64,000 nt of DNA from Bradyrhizobium sp. BR13661 (GCF_029892425.1 NZ_JARXWB010000034.1:1-64000); one strand, 5' to 3'; positions 17,354-28,304 are shown, counted from the stretch's first letter. Notes: generated from the letters alone by a model not told the origin. Made by a program: numbers and translations.

Positions 17354-18193
17354 GTGACGCTTGATCTGCTGGATCGCAACGCTGCACCGGCTGGCTCGCC
17401 GGCATCCGACGTCGCGCTGTGCCCGTTTCACGGCGACAAGTCGCGTGCGCAAGCTGGCGAACGGAAGACGCTGGTGCTGACCGGCGCATCCCGAGGCATC
17501 GGCCACGCGACGGGAAAGTTGTTCTCCGAGGCCGGCTGGCGCATCGTCACCTGCTCCCGCCAGCCTTTCGACGGCGGTCTGTGTCCATGGGATTCCGGGA
17601 CGGACAATCATGTGCAGGTCGAATTGAGCGACCATCGTGCGTTGCCGCGCGCGGTGGCCGAGATCAAGGAGCGGCTCAACGGCGCGCCGTTGCACGCGCT
17701 GATCAACAATGCCGGCATCTCGCCCAAGGCCGCCGACGGCACGCGCCTGACTTCGCTGACGACGCCGGTGGAAACCTGGATGAGCGTGTTCCACGTCAAT
17801 CTGCTGGCGCCAGTGCTGTTCGCGCAGGGGCTGGTCGACGAGCTGAAGCGCGCGAGCGGCGCGATCGTCAACGTCACTTCGATCGTGGGCTCACGGGTGC
17901 ATCCGTTCGCCGGTACCGCCTATGCGACCTCGAAAGCCGCGCTCGCGTGCCTCACCCGCGAGATGGCGCACGACTACGCGCCGTTCGGAATACGCGTCAA
18001 TGCGATCGCGCCCGGCGAGATCAAGACCGACATCCTGTCACCGGAGACCGAGGCCAAATTGGCGCCGGTCATCCCGTTGCATCGCGTCGGCACGCCGGAC
18101 GAAGTCGCGAAGGTGATCTTCTTCCTATGCTCGGATGCCGCCAGCTACGTCACTGGTGCTGAAGTACCGATCAACGGCGGGCAACATGTGTGA
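17354..18193 (+). CDS. fixR: FixR, short-chain dehydrogenase of the fixR-nifA operon
   Basis: SDR-family oxidoreductase of 279 residues. It has the NAD(P) motif TGASRGIGHATG (about residues 42-53), NNAG (about 118-121), catalytic Ser in NVTSIVGS, YATSK (Tyr-x3-Lys, about 197-201) and the C-terminal PINGG. It is placed directly before nifA, as FixR is in Bradyrhizobium; its substrate is unknown there and it is dispensable for fixation in that species. I start at the GTG at 17354 (MTLDLLDRN); upstream in-frame sequence is promoter DNA. Confidence 0.88.
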   Translation: MTLDLLDRNAAPAGSPASDVALCPFHGDKSRAQAGERKTLVLTGASRGIGHATGKLFSEAGWRIVTCSRQPFDGGLCPWDSGTDNHVQVELSDHRALPRAVAEIKERLNGAPLHALINNAGISPKAADGTRLTSLTTPVETWMSVFHVNLLAPVLFAQGLVDELKRASGAIVNVTSIVGSRVHPFAGTAYATSKAALACLTREMAHDYAPFGIRVNAIAPGEIKTDILSPETEAKLAPVIPLHRVGTPDEVAKVIFFLCSDAASYVTGAEVPINGGQHV

Positions 18194-18378
18194 TCAAGCT
18201 ACGACGGCCGCCCGCGAAAAAACTTTGCCGATTTGCGCTGGATCAATGCGGAGATCCCGATTCCGGGCGTGTCGCATATTTCGACGGTCAATTCCATGAA
18301 TCGGATCACAAAGCGTGCAAGTGCGATGGAATCTTTTTGCAACGATGCTGACAAGTTGAGCGCGACTCCCGACACGAC

Positions 18379-20178
<1,800 letters not shown>

Positions 20179-20185
20179 CAGCGAC

Positions 20186-20201
20186 TGTCGCAGATGCGAC
20201 A
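20186..20201. promoter_or_regulatory. NifA upstream site of fdxN-suf
   Basis: TGT-CGCAGATGCG-ACA, an exact TGT-N10-ACA, starts 8 bases after the nifA stop and ends 60 bases before the -24 element at 20262. Confidence 0.75.
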
Positions 20202-20261
20202 TGTCGGGCCCACGACAACGGCTCCGCGCAAATAATCGTTTAGTTTCCAGCGCTTCGCGAT

Positions 20262-20277
20262 TGGCACGACGCTTGAA
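20262..20277 (+). promoter_or_regulatory. Sigma54-type promoter of fdxN-sufBCDS, variant -12
   Basis: TGGCACGACGCTTGAA matches the -24 consensus fully and the -12 TTG, but the invariant -12 GC reads GA. With a perfect NifA site 60 bases upstream and a 42-base leader to fdxN it is still the best candidate. The deviation may make the promoter weak or more NifA-dependent. Confidence 0.55.
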
Positions 20278-20319
20278 AGGATGTGCCCGACGGCATCGTC
20301 CACTCAAGGAGTCGAGCAC

Positions 20320-20514
20320 ATGGCCTACAAGATCGTCGCCTCGCAATGCACGGTTTGCGGTGCGTGTGAGTTCGAATGCCCGAACGCCGCGATCAGCCTC
20401 AAGCGCGACATGTACGTGATCGACCCGAAGAAGTGCACCGAGTGCGAGGGCCATTTCGACACGGCGCAATGCGCGGTCGTCTGTCCCGTTCCCGACACCT
20501 GCATCCCGGCCTGA
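20320..20514 (+). CDS. fdxN: FdxN, 2[4Fe-4S] ferredoxin
   Basis: A 64-residue bacterial ferredoxin. Cluster I motif C-x2-C-x2-C-x3-CP is seen as CTVCGACEFECP, and cluster II as CTECEGHFDTAQCAVVCP, with the longer insertion usual in nif ferredoxins. It is a likely electron donor in nitrogenase or cofactor maturation. I start at the ATG at 20320 (MAYKIVASQ), with AAGGAG at 20306-20311 as ribosome site. It has a paralogue after nifB at 42031. Confidence 0.93.
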   Translation: MAYKIVASQCTVCGACEFECPNAAISLKRDMYVIDPKKCTECEGHFDTAQCAVVCPVPDTCIPA

Positions 20515-20566
20515 GGGGCGACCGATGACGCAGGCTGCGAAGTCGATCTTGCCAGCGGAGCGATAG

Positions 20567-22063
20567 ATGGCGGCAGTTCAGGAAACCATCGAGCGGGTTC
20601 GCGGCATCGACGTCGACCAGTATCGTTATGGGTTCGAGACCCTGATCGACTCCGAGAAGGCTCCCAAGGGGCTCTCGGAAGAGATCGTCAAGTTCATCTC
20701 GCAAAAGAAGAATGAGCCCGCCTGGATGCTCCAGTGGCGGCTGGAAGCCTATCGGCGCTGGCTGACCATGACCGAGCCGACCTGGGCCCGCGTCGACTAT
20801 CCCAGGATCGATTTCCAGGACCTCTATTACTACGCGGCGCCGAAGCCGAAGAAGACGGTCAGCTCGCTCGATGAGATCGATCCGGAGATCCTGAAGACCT
20901 ACGAGAAGCTCGGCATCCCCTTGCGGGAGGTCGCCATGCTCGAAGGCGTCGAGCCGAAGCCCGGCGAGGAAGATCCCGCCCGCCGCAAGATCGCGGTCGA
21001 TGCTGTCTTCGATTCGGTTTCGGTCGCGACCACGTTCAAGGCGGAGCTGAAGAAGGCCGGCGTGATCTTCATGCCGATCTCGGAAGCGATCCGCGAGCAC
21101 CCTGAATTGGTGCAGAAATATCTGGGATCGGTGGTTCCGACCTCGGACAATTTCTACGCGACGCTGAATTCGGCGGTGTTCTCCGACGGCTCGTTCGTCT
21201 ACGTGCCGCCGGGCGTGCGCTGCCCGATGGAGCTGTCCACTTACTTCCGCATCAACGAGCGCAACACCGGCCAGTTCGAGCGCACGCTGATCATCGCCGA
21301 CAAGGGCTCCTACGTCTCCTATCTCGAAGGCTGCACCGCGCCGCAGCGCGACGAGAACCAGTTGCACGCCGCCGTGGTCGAGCTCGTCGCGCATGACGAT
21401 GCCGAGATCAAATATTCGACGGTGCAGAACTGGTATCCCGGCAACTCGGAAGGCAAGGGCGGCATCTACAATTTCGTCACCAAGCGTGGGGACTGCCGCG
21501 GCAACAACTCCAAGATCTCCTGGACCCAGGTCGAGACCGGTTCGGCGATCACCTGGAAATATCCGAGCTGCATCCTGCGCGGCGACAATTCGCGCGGCGA
21601 GTTCTACTCGATCGCGATCTCGAACGGCTTCCAGCAGGTTGATTCGGGCACCAAGATGATCCATCTCGGCAAGAACACGTCGAGCCGCATCATCTCCAAG
21701 GGCATCGCCGCCGGCAAGTCGCAGAACACCTATCGCGGCCTCGTCACCGCGCACCGCAAGGCGACCGGCGCGCGCAACTTCACGGCCTGCGATTCGCTGC
21801 TGATCGGCGACAAATGCGGCGCGCACACCGTGCCGTACATCGAAGCCAAGAACTCCTCGGCGACGTTCGAGCACGAAGCGACGACCTCGAAGATCTCCGA
21901 GGACGTGCTGTTCTACTGCATCCAGCGCGGTCTTTCGCAGGAAGAGGCCGTCGGCCTCGTCGTCAACGGCTTCGTCAAGGACGTGCTGCAGCAATTGCCG
22001 ATGGAATTCGCGGTGGAAGCGCAGAAGCTGATTTCGATCTCGCTTGAAGGCAGCGTCGGATGA
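20567..22063 (+). CDS. sufB: SufB, Fe-S cluster scaffold subunit
   Basis: Core subunit of the SufBC2D scaffold, 498 residues. It has the family body with FVYVPPGVRCPMELSTYFRI, the YLEGCTAP segment, FVTKRGDCRGNNSKISWTQV and the C-terminal ARNFTACDSLLIGD with the conserved Cys. Length is normal. It sits second in an apparent fdxN-sufBCDS transcript behind a NifA-type site, which suggests a SUF set for nitrogenase Fe-S supply. A housekeeping copy elsewhere is to be expected. Confidence 0.95.
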   Translation: MAAVQETIERVRGIDVDQYRYGFETLIDSEKAPKGLSEEIVKFISQKKNEPAWMLQWRLEAYRRWLTMTEPTWARVDYPRIDFQDLYYYAAPKPKKTVSSLDEIDPEILKTYEKLGIPLREVAMLEGVEPKPGEEDPARRKIAVDAVFDSVSVATTFKAELKKAGVIFMPISEAIREHPELVQKYLGSVVPTSDNFYATLNSAVFSDGSFVYVPPGVRCPMELSTYFRINERNTGQFERTLIIADKGSYVSYLEGCTAPQRDENQLHAAVVELVAHDDAEIKYSTVQNWYPGNSEGKGGIYNFVTKRGDCRGNNSKISWTQVETGSAITWKYPSCILRGDNSRGEFYSIAISNGFQQVDSGTKMIHLGKNTSSRIISKGIAAGKSQNTYRGLVTAHRKATGARNFTACDSLLIGDKCGAHTVPYIEAKNSSATFEHEATTSKISEDVLFYCIQRGLSQEEAVGLVVNGFVKDVLQQLPMEFAVEAQKLISISLEGSVG

Positions 22064-22097
22064 CCGCCTTCAGGCCCAACAAGCAAGAGGAAGTGTG

Positions 22098-22856
22098 ATG
22101 ACAGCGCTCCTGGACATTCGTGGGCTCAAGGCCGAGATCGACGGTCGCCAGATTTTGAACGGCCTGGACCTGACCGTGAACAAAGGAGAGATCCATGCGA
22201 TCATGGGCCCGAACGGTGCCGGCAAGTCGACCTTGTCCTACGTGCTGTCGGGCAAGCCGGGCTACGAGATCACCGCAGGTGAGGTTTTCCTTGACGGCGA
22301 GGACTTGCTGGCCATGGTTCCTGATGAGCGGGCTGCCAAAGGGCTGTTCCTTGCCTTCCAATATCCGCTAGAAATTCCGGGCGTTGCCACGCTGACGTTT
22401 CTGCGAACGGCCCTGAATGCCCAACGCAAGAAGCGCGGCGAGCAGGAGCTGTCTTCGCCCGATGTCTTGAAGCGGGTCCGCGAGCTCGCCAAGCAACTGA
22501 GCATCGACCCCGAGATGTTGAAGCGGCCGCTCAATGTCGGCTTTTCCGGCGGCGAGAAAAAGCGCAACGAAACGCTTCAGATGGCGCTGCTGGAGCCAAA
22601 GCTGTGTGTGCTGGACGAGACCGACTCGGGGCTCGACATCGACGCGCTGCGCATCGTTGCCGACGGCGTCAACCGCCTGCGCGCGGCCGATCGAGGCATG
22701 ATCGTCATCACACATTATCAGCGGCTGCTCGATTACATCGTGCCTGATGTCGTGCACGTGCTCTCGGCCGGACGCATCGTCAAGACTGGCAGCAAGGAGC
22801 TCGCGCTTGAACTGGAGGCGACGGGATACGCGCAATATCAGAACGAGGCGGCGTAA
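22098..22856 (+). CDS. sufC: SufC, ATPase of the SUF scaffold
   Basis: ABC-type ATPase of 252 residues. It has Walker A GPNGAGKST (about residues 37-45), the SufC-typical FQYPLEIPGV Q-loop region, signature SGGEKKRNE (about 150-158), Walker B LCVLDETDSGLDID and switch His in VITHYQR. I start at the ATG at 22098 (MTALLDIRG) after a GAGGAAG ribosome site. It lies 34 bases after sufB. Confidence 0.96.
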   Translation: MTALLDIRGLKAEIDGRQILNGLDLTVNKGEIHAIMGPNGAGKSTLSYVLSGKPGYEITAGEVFLDGEDLLAMVPDERAAKGLFLAFQYPLEIPGVATLTFLRTALNAQRKKRGEQELSSPDVLKRVRELAKQLSIDPEMLKRPLNVGFSGGEKKRNETLQMALLEPKLCVLDETDSGLDIDALRIVADGVNRLRAADRGMIVITHYQRLLDYIVPDVVHVLSAGRIVKTGSKELALELEATGYAQYQNEAA

Positions 22857-22860
22857 TTCC

Positions 22861-24183
22861 ATGAATGCCGAGATCCGTCCGGTGAGGACCGCCGCCGAGA
22901 TCGGGCTAGCCGATCTGTTCGCGGCCGAGCATAAGGGTTTGCCGGGCGGCGGCACGATCGAGGCGATGCGGCGCGACGCCTTCGATCGTTTCGTGGCGCA
23001 AGGTCTGCCCCATTCGCGTGTCGAGGCGTGGAAATACACTGATCTCCGCCGCCTGGTTCGCGATGCCAAGCCGCTGGCGGCCTGGCCCGAGGCGGCGGCG
23101 AAGGTCGCGGCCGGCAACGCCGGAGCCGCCTTTGCCGGCCTCGGCTTTCGCAGGCTCGTGATCGTCGACGGTGCCTTCGTTCCCGAATTGTCGGATCTTG
23201 CCGATCTCGAGCCCGGCGTCAGCGTCCGAGCGACCATCAAGCAATTCGAGGCGGACGTCCCCGTCCCGCTCGATGGTGGCATGGTCGGGACCGATGTTGT
23301 CGCAGCGTTAAATACCGCGTTCGCCGCTGACGGCGTGATCATTGCGGTCGAACCCGACGTCCTGGTGGCGCGGCCGATCCATCTGGCCTTCGTCACCACG
23401 GCCGCGACGCCGTCTGCGATGTTCACACAGTCGTCGCTATCGGTCGGTAGTGGCGCTGCCGTCACGCTGGTCGAGACGCACGAGGGGCCTGATCAGTCCG
23501 AATATCAGGTCAACACCGCGCTGCGGATGATGGTCGGCGATCAGGCTCGGCTAGACCACATCAAGGTCACATCCGAAGGTGCGGCCGCGCTGCATCTTGC
23601 TACGTTGACTGCAGACATTGGGGCGAATGCGACGTACCGCGAGTTTGGCTTGACGACCGGGGGCGCTGTCGTGCGCAACCAGCTCTTTCTGAGACTTGCA
23701 GGCGAGGGGACAACGGCCAGAGTGCACCAGGCGAGCCTGCTTGCCGGCCGTCAGCATGCCGACACAACGCTGGTCGTCGATCACGCCGCCGCTGGCTCTG
23801 AGAGCCGGGAGCTGTTCAAGGCGGTGATCGATGACGAGGCGCGCGCGGTTTTCCAGGGCCGGATCACGGTGCAGCCGGGCGCGCAGCAGACCGACGCCAG
23901 GATGATGGCGCGGGCATTGCTGCTGTCCGACGACGCGGTCGCCAATTGCAAGCCGGAACTGGAAATCTTCGCCGATGACGTCCAGTGCGGGCACGGCACG
24001 ACAACCGGTGCGTTGGATGATCAGCTGAAGTTCTACCTCATGGCCCGCGGCATTCCGGAAAAGCAGGCTGAGGCCCTTCTGATCGAGGCCTTCGTCGGTG
24101 AGGTCCTCGCCGAGATCGCGCACGACGATCTGCGCGAGGCGTTATCGCGGGCGATGCGCGATTGGCTCAGGGATCGGGACTAG
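22861..24183 (+). CDS. sufD: SufD, Fe-S scaffold subunit
   Basis: A 440-residue SufD. The N-terminal helical part includes LPHSRVEAWKYTDLRRL (about residues 51-67). The C-terminal beta-helix part has VDHAAAGSESRELFKAVIDD and the conserved NCKPELEIFADDVQCGHGTT-like block (key residues C, K-P-E-L, D-D-V-x-C-x-H-G) near 362-380. I start at the ATG at 22861, four bases after the sufC stop. Confidence 0.95.
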   Translation: MNAEIRPVRTAAEIGLADLFAAEHKGLPGGGTIEAMRRDAFDRFVAQGLPHSRVEAWKYTDLRRLVRDAKPLAAWPEAAAKVAAGNAGAAFAGLGFRRLVIVDGAFVPELSDLADLEPGVSVRATIKQFEADVPVPLDGGMVGTDVVAALNTAFAADGVIIAVEPDVLVARPIHLAFVTTAATPSAMFTQSSLSVGSGAAVTLVETHEGPDQSEYQVNTALRMMVGDQARLDHIKVTSEGAAALHLATLTADIGANATYREFGLTTGGAVVRNQLFLRLAGEGTTARVHQASLLAGRQHADTTLVVDHAAAGSESRELFKAVIDDEARAVFQGRITVQPGAQQTDARMMARALLLSDDAVANCKPELEIFADDVQCGHGTTTGALDDQLKFYLMARGIPEKQAEALLIEAFVGEVLAEIAHDDLREALSRAMRDWLRDRD

Positions 24184-24187
24184 TCGC

Positions 24188-25429
24188 ATGCATCCGGCGG
24201 TCAGCAACGGGAGTTACGACGTCCATCGGGTCCGGCAGGACTTTCCGATCCTGGCGATGCAGGTGCACGGTAAGCCGCTGGTGTACCTCGACAATGCCGC
24301 CTCCGCGCAGAAGCCGCGGGCAGTTCTGGACCGGTTGACCGAGGCCTACACAAGCGAATATGCCAACGTGCATCGCGGCCTGCACTATCTCGCCAATGCT
24401 GCGACGGAGGCCTATGAGGGGGCGCGCGACAAGGTCGCAAAATTCCTCAATGCGGAGCGGCGCGAAGAGATCGTGTTCACCCGCGGTGCCACGGAGGCGA
24501 TCAATCTCGTGGCGCAGACGTTCGGCCGGGAGCGGATCGGCGAAGGCGACGAGATCGTGCTCTCGATCATGGAGCACCACGCCAACATCGTGCCCTGGCA
24601 TTTTCTCCGCGAACGAAACGGCGCGGTGATCAAATGGGCTCCGGTCGACGACGAGGGTAATTTCCTGATCGACGAGTTCGAGAAGCTCCTGACTAAAAAG
24701 ACCAAACTGGTCGCGATCACTCAGATGTCGAACGTGCTTGGCAGCGTGGTTCCGGTCAAGGAGGTCGTCCGTCTGGCGCATGCACAGGGGATTCCCGTCC
24801 TCGTCGACGGCTCGCAAGCGGCCGTCCACATGGATGTCGATGTCCGCGATATCGACTGCGATTTCTATGTCGTGACTGGACACAAACTGTACGGGCCGAC
24901 CGGAATCGGCGCCCTCTATGGCAAATACGAGCATCTTGCGGTCATGCCGCCCTTCAACGGCGGCGGCGAGATGATCCGCGAAGTCTCGCGCGATGCCGTC
25001 ACCTATGGCGAGCCGCCGCACCGTTTCGAGGCCGGAACGCCGCCGATCGTGCAGGCGATCGGCTTTGGCGCGGCCATCGACTACGTCCAATCCATCGGCA
25101 AGGAGCGGATCCGCAGACATGAGAGCACCCTGTTGGCCTATGCCCAGGAACGGCTGCACGGAATCAACTCCCTGCGGATTGTCGGGACGGCCGCCGACAA
25201 GGGAGCGCTCGTATCGTTCGAGATGAAGAACGCCCACGCTCATGATTTCGCAACCGTGATCGACCGTGCCGGCGTCGCGGTACGTGCCGGCACGCATTGT
25301 GCGATGCCGTTGCTCGAACGCTTCGGCGTAACCGCGACCTGCCGCGCCTCGTTCGCACTTTACAACACGATGGAGGAGGTCGACTCGCTGGCCGAGGCTT
25401 TGCTCAAGGCTCAGGAGCTATTCTCATGA
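24188..25429 (+). CDS. sufS: SufS, cysteine desulfurase (type II)
   Basis: PLP enzyme of 413 residues that takes sulfur from cysteine and passes it to SufE. It has YLDNAASAQKP near the N-terminus, EHHANIVPW, and the PLP lysine in VVTGHKLYGPTGIGALYG (Lys at about residue 236). The C-terminal catalytic Cys lies in RAGTHCAMPLL. I start at the ATG at 24188. It is distinct from NifS in this window (37897). Its stop overlaps the next gene by four bases. Confidence 0.95.
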   Translation: MHPAVSNGSYDVHRVRQDFPILAMQVHGKPLVYLDNAASAQKPRAVLDRLTEAYTSEYANVHRGLHYLANAATEAYEGARDKVAKFLNAERREEIVFTRGATEAINLVAQTFGRERIGEGDEIVLSIMEHHANIVPWHFLRERNGAVIKWAPVDDEGNFLIDEFEKLLTKKTKLVAITQMSNVLGSVVPVKEVVRLAHAQGIPVLVDGSQAAVHMDVDVRDIDCDFYVVTGHKLYGPTGIGALYGKYEHLAVMPPFNGGGEMIREVSRDAVTYGEPPHRFEAGTPPIVQAIGFGAAIDYVQSIGKERIRRHESTLLAYAQERLHGINSLRIVGTAADKGALVSFEMKNAHAHDFATVIDRAGVAVRAGTHCAMPLLERFGVTATCRASFALYNTMEEVDSLAEALLKAQELFS

Positions 25430-25779
25430 GGAAAAAGGACGCCGCCGAGTCGCTTTCCAACAGGCCACGGGCTGTAGCCCGTATTGTCTGCAACGCCCAA
25501 AGGCGACGGACGGTGCGAAACATGGAACGGCGCGTCACGGGCGAATTTTCGGCTGGCGAGCCGGTCCGCGCGGTGGCCCTCATCAGGAACGATGGCATGT
25601 ATCCGCACAAGGATATCGGCGAGCCGCTCGTACATCCGGGCGATGCCGGCATCGTGCGCGAGAGCTGGCGCTTTCTCGGTGAGGTCTACTACACGGTCGA
25701 GTTCGTGGCTCAATCCGTGTTCGTGATCATGCGGGGCCGTGAGATGATGCGGACGGGAACTGCGTTCGACGCGGCCTGA
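25426..25779 (+). CDS. NifZ-domain-like protein after sufS
   Basis: A 117-residue protein. Its C-terminal half follows the NifZ pattern: F-x2-G-E-x-V-R-A, then ALIRNDGMYPHKDIGEPLV and a GDAGIVRESW...YYTVEFV segment (compare the canonical NifZ at 43881, TIRNDGTYAGKEIGDILA). The N-terminal 40 residues are basic and not part of the domain. NifZ helps P-cluster formation, but this divergent version tied to sufS may have another role. ATGA overlap with sufS argues for coupled translation. Confidence 0.65.
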   Translation: MRKKDAAESLSNRPRAVARIVCNAQRRRTVRNMERRVTGEFSAGEPVRAVALIRNDGMYPHKDIGEPLVHPGDAGIVRESWRFLGEVYYTVEFVAQSVFVIMRGREMMRTGTAFDAA

Positions 25780-25781
25780 TA

Positions 25782-26225
25782 CTACACGGCTTCAGCGAGC
25801 GCCGCCGTCGCATCCGCGCGCATCCGGGTTACCATCGAGCGGAAGCCGTTCGAGCGCTGCGGCGTGAGATGCTCGCCCAGCCCGAGTCGGTCGAACAGGG
25901 CGAGCGGATCTTCGCTGACGATCTCCGTGGCGGGTCGGCCCGACAAAGCCGCAATCAGGATCGCAACCAGGCCGCGGACGATGTGAGCGTCGCTGTCGCC
26001 GGCAAAGCTGACCAGCGGTCGTCCGTCCCGGTGCTCGATGGTGGTGGCGAGCCAGACCTGGCTGACGCAGCCCGGCACCTTGTTGGCGTCGGTCCGTTGG
26101 CCTTCCGGAAGCGGCGCCAGCTTGCGGCCGAGCTCGATCACATAGCGATATCGATCGTCCCACTCATCGAGGAGGGCGAAATTCTCAATGATGTCGTCGA
26201 TCGGCGTGGGTAAGGAAGAGGTCAC
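25782..26225 (-). CDS. sufE: SufE, sulfur acceptor for SufS
   Basis: A 147-residue SufE-family protein that takes persulfide sulfur from SufS. The active-site Cys lies in VPGCVSQVWL (about residue 53). The rest fits the family: DDIIENFALLDEWDDRYRYVIELG trimmed to DEWDDRYRYVIELGR, and SDAHIVRGLVAIL. It is convergent with the suf operon, two bases after the NifZ-like gene, and thus needs its own promoter in 26226-26426. I saw none I trust. Confidence 0.93.
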   Translation of the reverse strand: MTSSLPTPIDDIIENFALLDEWDDRYRYVIELGRKLAPLPEGQRTDANKVPGCVSQVWLATTIEHRDGRPLVSFAGDSDAHIVRGLVAILIAALSGRPATEIVSEDPLALFDRLGLGEHLTPQRSNGFRSMVTRMRADATAALAEAV

Positions 26226-26426
26226 GTGTGCTCTCCGAATTGGAAGTGATCAGCTCTGGTCCGACTGCGAGCGCAGCTGCGACTTGGCTGCCGGTTACCA
26301 GAACACCTCAGGACGGTGGTCGCACTGTATCGGCCATATCCATCAAGCAAGCTCCATACCGCCCGGCGGATTGAAGTCCCGGCGCAATAAAAATCACCGA
26401 CGACGGCGGGTTGGTGGGGTTCGCAT

Positions 26427-26442
26427 TGTTTTGTTTCGAACA
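26427..26442. promoter_or_regulatory. NifA upstream site 1 of nifD
   Basis: TGT-TTTGTTTCGA-ACA, exact TGT-N10-ACA, 109 bases before the nifD -24 element. It is one of two such sites in the 534-base gap 26226-26759, which otherwise holds only the promoter and a long nifD leader. Confidence 0.65.
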
Positions 26443-26476
26443 GCTGTCCGTGCGACCTCATGTCGACATGACGCGA

Positions 26477-26492
26477 TGTCGGGTTTGCAACA
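26477..26492. promoter_or_regulatory. NifA upstream site 2 of nifD
   Basis: TGT-CGGGTTTGCA-ACA, exact TGT-N10-ACA, 59 bases before the -24 element. It has the same spacing as at fdxN, iscA and nifV. Confidence 0.75.
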
Positions 26493-26551
26493 ATGCCGAG
26501 TCCTCACGCTATCTATCTCCAATAGCTTCGCTTTTTCTGCTCGATGAGCGC

Positions 26552-26567
26552 TGGCACACTCGTTGCA
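26552..26567 (+). promoter_or_regulatory. Sigma54 promoter of nifD
   Basis: TGGCACACTCGTTGCA is a full match to the TGGCAC-N5-TTGCA consensus. It leaves an untranslated leader of about 180 bases before nifD. This is probably the strongest promoter of the island along with nifH. Confidence 0.92.
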
Positions 26568-26759
26568 AAAGTCCTCGTGCAAGGCGACCTCGCGTACAGA
26601 CCTCGCGAGAGCGGCGCGCCGATTGAGGGCAATCGGCCGAAGGAGAGCAGACTGACTTTACCGAGACAGGCCGTCGCGTTGCGAGGCCTGTCGATCGTCT
26701 ACCAGGCGCTTCGGAGGAAGCGTCGGCCCCTGTTACGAGGACAACCGAAGGATATTCGC

Positions 26760-28262
26760 ATGAGCCTAGCAACCACCCAGAGCGTCGCCGAGATCAAGGC
26801 GCGCAACAAGCAATTGATCGACGAGGTCTTGAAGGTCTATCCGGAGAAGACCGCTAAGCGCCGTGCCAAACATCTCAATGTGCATGACGCCGGCAAGTCC
26901 GATTGCGGCGTCAAGTCGAACTTGAAGTCGATCCCTGGCGTGATGACCATTCGCGGCTGCGCCTATGCCGGTTCGAAGGGCGTGGTGTGGGGCCCGATCA
27001 AGGACATGATCCACATCAGCCACGGTCCGGTTGGCTGCGGACAGTATTCCTGGGCCGCGCGGCGCAACTACTACATCGGAACGACCGGCATCGACACCTT
27101 CGTCACGATGCAATTCACCTCCGACTTCCAGGAAAAGGACATCGTGTTCGGCGGCGACAAGAAGCTCGCCAAGATCATCGACGAGATCCAGGAGCTGTTC
27201 CCGCTCAATCACGGCATCACCATCCAGTCGGAATGCCCGATTGGCCTGATCGGCGACGACATCGAAGCCGTCTCGAAGGTGAAGTCCAAAGAGTATGACG
27301 GCAAGACCATCGTTCCGGTGCGCTGCGAAGGGTTCCGCGGCGTCTCGCAGTCGCTCGGCCATCATATCGCCAACGACGCGGTGCGCGACTGGATCTTCGA
27401 CAAGATCAGCCCGGAAGCCAAGCCGGCGTTCGAGTCGACGCCCTACGACGTCGCGATTATCGGCGACTACAACATCGGCGGTGACGCCTGGTCGTCGCGC
27501 ATCCTGCTGGAGGAGATGGGCCTGCGCGTGATCGCGCAATGGTCCGGCGACGGTAGCCTCGCCGAGCTCGAGGCGACGCCAAAGGCGAAGCTCAACGTGC
27601 TGCACTGCTATCGCTCGATGAATTACATCTCCCGCCATATGGAAGAGAAATTCGGTATCCCGTGGTGCGAGTACAATTTCTTCGGCCCCTCGAAGATCGC
27701 GGAGTCGCTGCGCAAGATCGCGAGCTTCTTCGACGACAAGATCAAGGAAGGCGCCGAGCGCGTCATCGCCAAATACCAGCCGCTGATGGATGCGGTGATC
27801 GCGAAGTACCGGCCGCGCCTGGAAGGCAAGACGGTGATGCTCTTCGTCGGCGGCCTGCGTCCCCGCCACGTGATCGGCGCCTACGAGGACCTCGGCATGG
27901 AGGTGGTCGGCACCGGCTACGAGTTCGGCCACAACGACGACTATCAGCGCACCGCCCAGCACTACGTCAAGGACGGCACGCTCATCTACGACGATGTCAC
28001 CGGTTACGAGTTCGAGCGCTTCGTCGAGAAGATCCAGCCCGATCTGGTCGGCTCCGGCATCAAGGAGAAGTACGTCTTCCAGAAGATGGGCGTGCCGTTC
28101 CGGCAGATGCACTCCTGGGATTATTCCGGTCCCTATCACGGCTATGACGGGTTCGCGATTTTCGCCCGCGACATGGACATGGCGATCAACTCCCCAATCT
28201 GGAAGAAGACCAAGGCACCCTGGAAGGATGCCCCGCGGCCGAGCCTGATGGCGGCTGAATAA
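26760..28262 (+). CDS. nifD: NifD, nitrogenase MoFe protein alpha chain
   Basis: Carries the FeMo-cofactor and half the P-cluster. Length is 500 aa. P-cluster ligands are Cys67 (RGCAYAGSKG), Cys93 (HGPVGCGQYSW) and Cys159 (SECPIGLIGDD). The cofactor Cys is in LHCYRSMNY and the cofactor His in MHSWDYSGPYHG. GIPWCEYNFFGP and GGLRPRHVIGAYEDLGMEVVG (Mo-type features) fit the molybdenum enzyme. I start at the ATG at 26760 (MSLATTQ); upstream frame is leader. A stem-loop separates it from nifK. Confidence 0.98.
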   Translation: MSLATTQSVAEIKARNKQLIDEVLKVYPEKTAKRRAKHLNVHDAGKSDCGVKSNLKSIPGVMTIRGCAYAGSKGVVWGPIKDMIHISHGPVGCGQYSWAARRNYYIGTTGIDTFVTMQFTSDFQEKDIVFGGDKKLAKIIDEIQELFPLNHGITIQSECPIGLIGDDIEAVSKVKSKEYDGKTIVPVRCEGFRGVSQSLGHHIANDAVRDWIFDKISPEAKPAFESTPYDVAIIGDYNIGGDAWSSRILLEEMGLRVIAQWSGDGSLAELEATPKAKLNVLHCYRSMNYISRHMEEKFGIPWCEYNFFGPSKIAESLRKIASFFDDKIKEGAERVIAKYQPLMDAVIAKYRPRLEGKTVMLFVGGLRPRHVIGAYEDLGMEVVGTGYEFGHNDDYQRTAQHYVKDGTLIYDDVTGYEFERFVEKIQPDLVGSGIKEKYVFQKMGVPFRQMHSWDYSGPYHGYDGFAIFARDMDMAINSPIWKKTKAPWKDAPRPSLMAAE

Positions 28263-28275
28263 CAGAGGCGACGTC

Positions 28276-28304
28276 CGGCTCTTCCCGATCCCCGGGAAGA
28301 GCCG
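28276..28304 (+). terminator. nifD-nifK intergenic stem-loop
   Basis: CGGCTCTTCCC (28276-28286) pairs perfectly with GGGAAGAGCCG (28294-28304) around a 7-base loop. There is no T-run and nifK follows, so RNA stabilisation or processing is more likely than full termination. Confidence 0.6.

Noticed and set aside
20399..21994. Long minus-strand frame opposite fdxN-sufB
   Set aside because: Arg/Asp/Leu-rich composition typical of antisense GC frames; it covers well-supported genes on the plus strand.
26278..26293. GG-N10-GC on the minus strand before sufE
   Set aside because: Reads CGGCAGCCAAGTCGCA, with a poor -24 and -12. In GC-rich DNA such a match is expected by chance.
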